From positions 2,686,789 to 2,750,788 of the forward strand of contig NZ_CM001776.1 of NCBI RefSeq assembly GCF_000332275.1: DNA of 64,000 nt, read 5' to 3'. Both the position numbers and the translations under genes were made by a program. Source of the stretch: Synechococcus sp. PCC 7336 (lineage in GTDB: Bacteria; Cyanobacteriota; Cyanobacteriia; Thermostichales; PCC-7336). Positions 60,959 through 64,000 of this stretch are shown here, in pieces. The first letter of the stretch is position 1. Each line of letters starts with the position of its first letter. Below the pieces are notes generated by a model. It saw only the letters and a list, made by a program, of their open reading frames with translations. It did not search any database and was not told the origin of the DNA.

Positions 60959-62026
60959 TCAATCGTCTAAGCGGCCCCAGCGGAAAGCGATCGCTCCCCA
61001 AGTCAAACCCGCTCCAAATCCAGCGGCCACAGCCAGTTGACCGACAGTCAGTTCCCCCCGCTCCACCCAATCGGCTAGTGCCAGCGGAATGGAAGCGGCG
61101 GAGGTATTGCCAAACCGATCCATGACGGAGGCGAAACGCTCCACCGGCACGTCCATGCGAGCGGCGATCGCATCCAAAATGCGCTGGTTGGCTTGGTGAA
61201 GAAAGAACCCGTCTACTTCTTTTGCCTCTAGACCGGAGTGGAAGAGAGTTTTCTCCAACACTTCCGGCACTTCCCGCACGGCAAATTTATAAACCTCGCG
61301 CCCGTTCATAGCAATGAACTGATTGCGGTACTGGCCCACCTGAATGGAGTCCGTCAATTGATGGGGTTCTGCTTCATTTCGCAATGTCAACAGATCGCAG
61401 CCAGTTCCGTCCGAGCGCAACTCCATTCCCAGCAAGCCCGCCGTTTGACCGGCTTCGAGCACCACGGCCCCAGCGCCGTCCCCAAACAGCACGCAGGTGC
61501 GGCGATCGCTCCAGTCCACGGTACGGGAGAGCACATCTGCCGCGATCACCAAGGCGCGGCGATAGCATCCGGTTTGCAAAAACTGCGCTGCCGTCGCCAC
61601 CGCAAACACAAATCCCGTACAGGCGGCAGTCAGGTCGAAGGCAACTGCCCGCTTGGCCCCCAACACCCCTTGAATCGCTCCTGCCGATCCAAACCGCTCG
61701 CTGGCGGTGGAGGTGGCCAAAATGACGATATCGATATCCATCGGATCGAGCTGCGCGCGCGCGATCGCCTCCCGTCCCGCTGCAGTTGCCAAATCGACGA
61801 GGCTGCGATCGGGGGGCAAGATGCGTCGTTCCCGAATTCCGGTGCGGGGGAAAATCCACTCGTCGGAGGTATCTACCACTTGGCCGAGCTCGTCATTGCT
61901 GAGCACGCAATCGGGCACAGCAGTGGCAACACTGACCAGTTGGACGGGTTTGAGAGCAGAAGAAGTCAAATCGTTAGAAGCCAAATCGTTAGAGGTCAAA
62001 TCGTTAGAGGTCAAATCGTTAGTCAC
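60959..62026 (-). CDS. fabH: 3-oxoacyl-ACP synthase III (KAS III)
   Basis: 355 residues; start ATG overlaps the plsX stop (ATGA). Catalytic triad: Cys in TAACTGFVFA, His in FLHQANQRILD and Asn in FGNTSAASIPLAL. It condenses acetyl-CoA with malonyl-ACP to start fatty-acid synthesis. The N-terminus carries a run of (T)SNDL repeats before the conserved fold begins near residue 28. They come from 15-base tandem repeats (61968-62012) and are not part of the enzyme. Confidence 0.95.
   Translation of the reverse strand: MTNDLTSNDLTSNDLASNDLTSSALKPVQLVSVATAVPDCVLSNDELGQVVDTSDEWIFPRTGIRERRILPPDRSLVDLATAAGREAIARAQLDPMDIDIVILATSTASERFGSAGAIQGVLGAKRAVAFDLTAACTGFVFAVATAAQFLQTGCYRRALVIAADVLSRTVDWSDRRTCVLFGDGAGAVVLEAGQTAGLLGMELRSDGTGCDLLTLRNEAEPHQLTDSIQVGQYRNQFIAMNGREVYKFAVREVPEVLEKTLFHSGLEAKEVDGFFLHQANQRILDAIAARMDVPVERFASVMDRFGNTSAASIPLALADWVERGELTVGQLAVAAGFGAGLTWGAIAFRWGRLDD
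61968..62012. repeat. 15-bp tandem repeats in the fabH start region
   Basis: Three copies of AAATCGTTAGARGYC and a partial fourth (to about 62022) lie in the fabH N-terminal coding region and preserve its frame. They code for the repeated SNDL motifs. Copies differ at two positions. Confidence 0.9.
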
Positions 62027-63144
62027 GGCGATCGCGAGTGCATGTGGGAGGCATCCAAGGCTTCGCGGGAGGCAGAGTCGAGGGAGACGACTTTGGGGGC
62101 GACCGGAGCAGTTGCCGGAGAGACTGTCGCGGCGGACTGCCCCTCAATGGTTTCGCGGGCAGTCACAATTTCAGCTTGAATGCGATCGATCACGCGATGC
62201 TCGACAGCCTCTTTGGCCAGACGGATAGCATTGCTCACCATCCCAGCCTTAGAACTGCCGTGGGTGATGATGCAAACACCATTGACTCCCAATAGCAAAC
62301 CGCCGCCATATTCGGCATAATCCATCCGGCGCTTCACATTTTTGAGGTTGGGCATGAGGATCGTGGCCCCCAATTTACCGTGCCAACCTCGAGGTAATTC
62401 TTCCCGCAAAATTTGTGTGGCTACCATGCCGACGCTTTCGGCAAATTTGAGCAAAATATTGCCCACAAAGCCATCGCAGACAACAACGTCGAAATCGCCG
62501 GTCAGAACGTCGCGCCCTTCGGCATTGCCGACAAAGTTAATGTGGTCCAGTTGTTTGAGATGTTGGTAGGCGGTCACCACCTGCTCGTTGCCTTTGCTGG
62601 CTTCTTCGCCAATATTGAGCAAGCCCACCTTAGGGCGGTTCACCCCCAAGACACATTCGCTGTAGAGGGAGCCCATGATGGCAAAGTGTTCTAAAAATTT
62701 GGGCCGACTATCGACATTGGCTCCCACGTCCAGAATCATGACCGGTTTTTGGGCCAAGGTGGGGAACATTGCGGCGATCGCCGGACGATCGATCCCCGGA
62801 ATGCGACCCAAGCGCAGCAGAGCTGCCGCCATCGCCGCGCCGGTATTGCCCGCCGCCACCGCTGCATCTGCCTTCCTTTTGCGCACCAAATCCATCGTCA
62901 CCCGAATGGAAGCTTTGCGCTTGCGACGCAGGGCCTCGATCGGCTCTTCACCCATGCCGATGTCGTCTTCGGCTTCCACGATCTCGATGCCGTCGGGCAG
63001 ATTCGAAGGCAGGTGGGGGGCCATGGCATCGGGACGACCGACTAGGGCAATGTCGATGTTGTGTTGACTGTGGGCCAATAGCGCACCCTTTACGATCTCT
63101 GCGGGAGCATAGTCGCCCCCCATAGCATCAACGGCAATGCGCAC
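62023..63144 (-). CDS. plsX: Phosphate acyltransferase PlsX
   Basis: 373 residues. Start MRIAVDAMGGDYAPAEIVKG; further motifs are KRKADAAVAAGNTGAAMAAAL, DVGANVDSRPKFLEHFA, LLNIGEEASKGNEQV, CDGFVGNILLK and EYGGGLLLGVNGVCIITHGSS. PlsX makes acyl-phosphate from acyl-ACP for phosphatidic-acid synthesis. First gene of plsX-fabH, overlapping by 4 bases. Residues after about 345 are a variable Ala/Pro/Val tail. Confidence 0.96.
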   Translation of the reverse strand: MRIAVDAMGGDYAPAEIVKGALLAHSQHNIDIALVGRPDAMAPHLPSNLPDGIEIVEAEDDIGMGEEPIEALRRKRKASIRVTMDLVRKRKADAAVAAGNTGAAMAAALLRLGRIPGIDRPAIAAMFPTLAQKPVMILDVGANVDSRPKFLEHFAIMGSLYSECVLGVNRPKVGLLNIGEEASKGNEQVVTAYQHLKQLDHINFVGNAEGRDVLTGDFDVVVCDGFVGNILLKFAESVGMVATQILREELPRGWHGKLGATILMPNLKNVKRRMDYAEYGGGLLLGVNGVCIITHGSSKAGMVSNAIRLAKEAVEHRVIDRIQAEIVTARETIEGQSAATVSPATAPVAPKVVSLDSASREALDASHMHSRSP

Positions 63145-63277
63145 CCGCTTTACCTCGCAGCGTTAACCTGTTGGTTTAATCTCAACAATTTCTTTAAGAT
63201 CCTATCAGAGTCTGTCGGTCAGAAGCTCTCGCCTGCTCTATCTATCGCGTTCCGCAGTCACTGAAAGACCTTGCTTT

Positions 63278-63454
63278 CTAGCGCGATTTTCGGGGGCGGC
63301 CCTTGCCGCTTTCCACCTGTTTGCGACGGCGACGATCGCGCCAATCGGACCAAGTGAGATAGCCCACCCCCAGCGTAATTCCACCTAGTAGAACTACGGA
63401 TAGGACAAATGCGACCTGCTCGATTGATGCTGAAGTGGCGTGAATGGAGTCCAT
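63278..63454 (-). CDS. Candidate 58-residue membrane protein next to petN
   Basis: From ATG at 63454: MDSIHATSASIEQVAFVLSV, then VLLGGITLGVGYLTW and a basic tail (RDRRRRKQVESGKGRPRK). One membrane helix with a positively charged cytoplasmic end. Not recognised. It lies 37 bases after petN on the same strand, with GAGGGA about 7-12 bases before the ATG (63461-63466, complement), so it is probably translated from the petN transcript. Confidence 0.6.
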   Translation of the reverse strand: MDSIHATSASIEQVAFVLSVVLLGGITLGVGYLTWSDWRDRRRRKQVESGKGRPRKSR

Positions 63455-63491
63455 AGATTCCCTCTATAGCGCACCTGCGATCTGGGGGGAT

Positions 63492-63581
63492 TTACATGCC
63501 GCCCCTTCCCCACACCAAAAAGGCGAGGGAGAAGACAAAAAAGGCCATAACTGCAATCCAACCGATCGTGACGATATCCAT
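63492..63581 (-). CDS. petN: Cytochrome b6-f complex subunit VIII
   Basis: 29 residues: MDIVTIGWIAVMAFFVFSLA then FLVWGRGGM. It has the length, N-terminus (MDIxTxGW) and C-terminus (VWGRxG) of PetN, the smallest single-helix subunit of cytochrome b6f. A longer frame reaches 63725 but its extension has no PetN similarity. Separate from petBD by about 20 kb, as in other cyanobacteria. Confidence 0.9.
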   Translation of the reverse strand: MDIVTIGWIAVMAFFVFSLAFLVWGRGGM

Positions 63582-63739
63582 ATGTATTCGGGGTTTATAG
63601 CGTCGAAACGTTTTTAGTGTAAGCCATTTTGAGCCGTTCTCTCTTGGATGGAACGCGATCGCCAGCGGCGGTTGGGGCCATGGGAACCGAGGAGTAGTCG
63701 TTACAATTTCGGAAGACGAATGCATTAAGGATAGAGCTC

Positions 63740-64000
63740 GTGCAGTATCGCCGCTTCGGTCGGACAGAGTTGCAAATGCCGGTGTTTAGCTGTGGCGGGA
63801 TGCGCTACCAGCACAAATGGCAGGATATTGCTCTTGCCGAGGTGCCCGCAGACGGCCAGCGCAATCTGGAGGCCACGATTCGGCGATCGCTAGAGTTGGG
63901 CATCACCCACATTGAAACGGCTCGAGGCTACGGTTCGTCAGAAATGCAGTTGGGCTACGTGCTACCTAAACTGCCGCGCGATCGCCTCATTATCCAAACC
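63740..64000 (+). CDS. Aldo/keto reductase, N-terminal part only
   Basis: 87 codons from GTG at 63740 (AAGGA eight bases upstream) to the window edge. YRRFGRTELQMPVFSCGGMR and ATIRRSLELGITHIETARGYG are the N-terminal barrel of NADPH aldo/keto reductases; the catalytic Asp/Tyr region would lie here and just beyond, with ETARGYGSS at the usual DTAxxYG place (Glu for Asp). Substrate unknown. The gene is divergent from petN. Confidence 0.9.
   Translation, partial: MQYRRFGRTELQMPVFSCGGMRYQHKWQDIALAEVPADGQRNLEATIRRSLELGITHIETARGYGSSEMQLGYVLPKLPRDRLIIQT

Noticed and set aside
1-64000. tRNA, rRNA or other known RNA genes
   Set aside because: The intergenic stretches were read for cloverleaf-like stems and TTCGA-type loops; none was convincing. 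A covariance-model scan would be decisive.

Overview
The window is chromosomal DNA of a cyanobacterium. The octamer GCGATCGC (HIP1) is scattered through genes and spacers. The genes for oxygenic electron transport (petB, petD, petN) are present, together with plastid-type conserved proteins (Ycf36/CGLD27, DUF751), menG, a group 2 sigma factor, a FutA-type iron-binding protein and DevBCA. No rRNA, tRNA, CRISPR array, prophage or intact insertion sequence was recognised. The window opens inside one gene (TPR protein) and closes inside another (aldo/keto reductase).

Layout. 0-4 kb: two tandem paralogous TPR/SPINDLY-type genes. 4-8 kb: birA, tadA, an M23 peptidase, a PRC-barrel protein and an Rrf2 regulator. 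8-12 kb: an outer-membrane lipid transport operon lptA-lptB-lptF/G-menG. 12-20 kb: a MAPEG protein, an Rpn-type nuclease with tandem repeats, a YifB/ComM ATPase, an FMN reductase, a coiled-coil protein, a tiny membrane ORF behind a strong operator-bearing promoter, and a sugar kinase. 20-31 kb: dps, a two-repeat lipoprotein, DUF751-rbfA, aspS, a pilin, a GT39 glycosyltransferase, a ChaC-like enzyme, an isolated urease beta subunit and proC. 31-37 kb: sepF, pipY, wecB and a two-domain M16 peptidase. 36.7-46.4 kb holds several decayed loci (an Old Yellow Enzyme remnant, a broken hicA beside intact hicB, a dihydroorotase split around an XRE gene) among a second GT39 enzyme, futA, a Nudix hydrolase, petBD and ctpA. 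46-51 kb: a TetR regulator divergent from devBCA, with two matching operator-like repeats between them. 51-57 kb: an SRPBCC protein, a sigma factor, a cysteine-repeat secreted protein, and rpsP (with a very long acidic tail) followed by a KH protein. 57-63 kb: ribF, ycf36 and the fatty-acid/phospholipid cluster plsX-fabH-(DUF2267)-fabD. 63-64 kb: petN with a small membrane ORF and the aldo/keto reductase start.

Most of the window is housekeeping. No large new multi-gene system stands out. The least explained items are the Cys-repeat secreted protein (about 53.5 kb), the 33-residue ORF with its operator-overlapped promoter (about 18.1 kb), the extended bS16 tail, and the gene-decay junctions, where toxin-antitoxin-type genes and small inverted-repeat elements meet broken metabolic genes.
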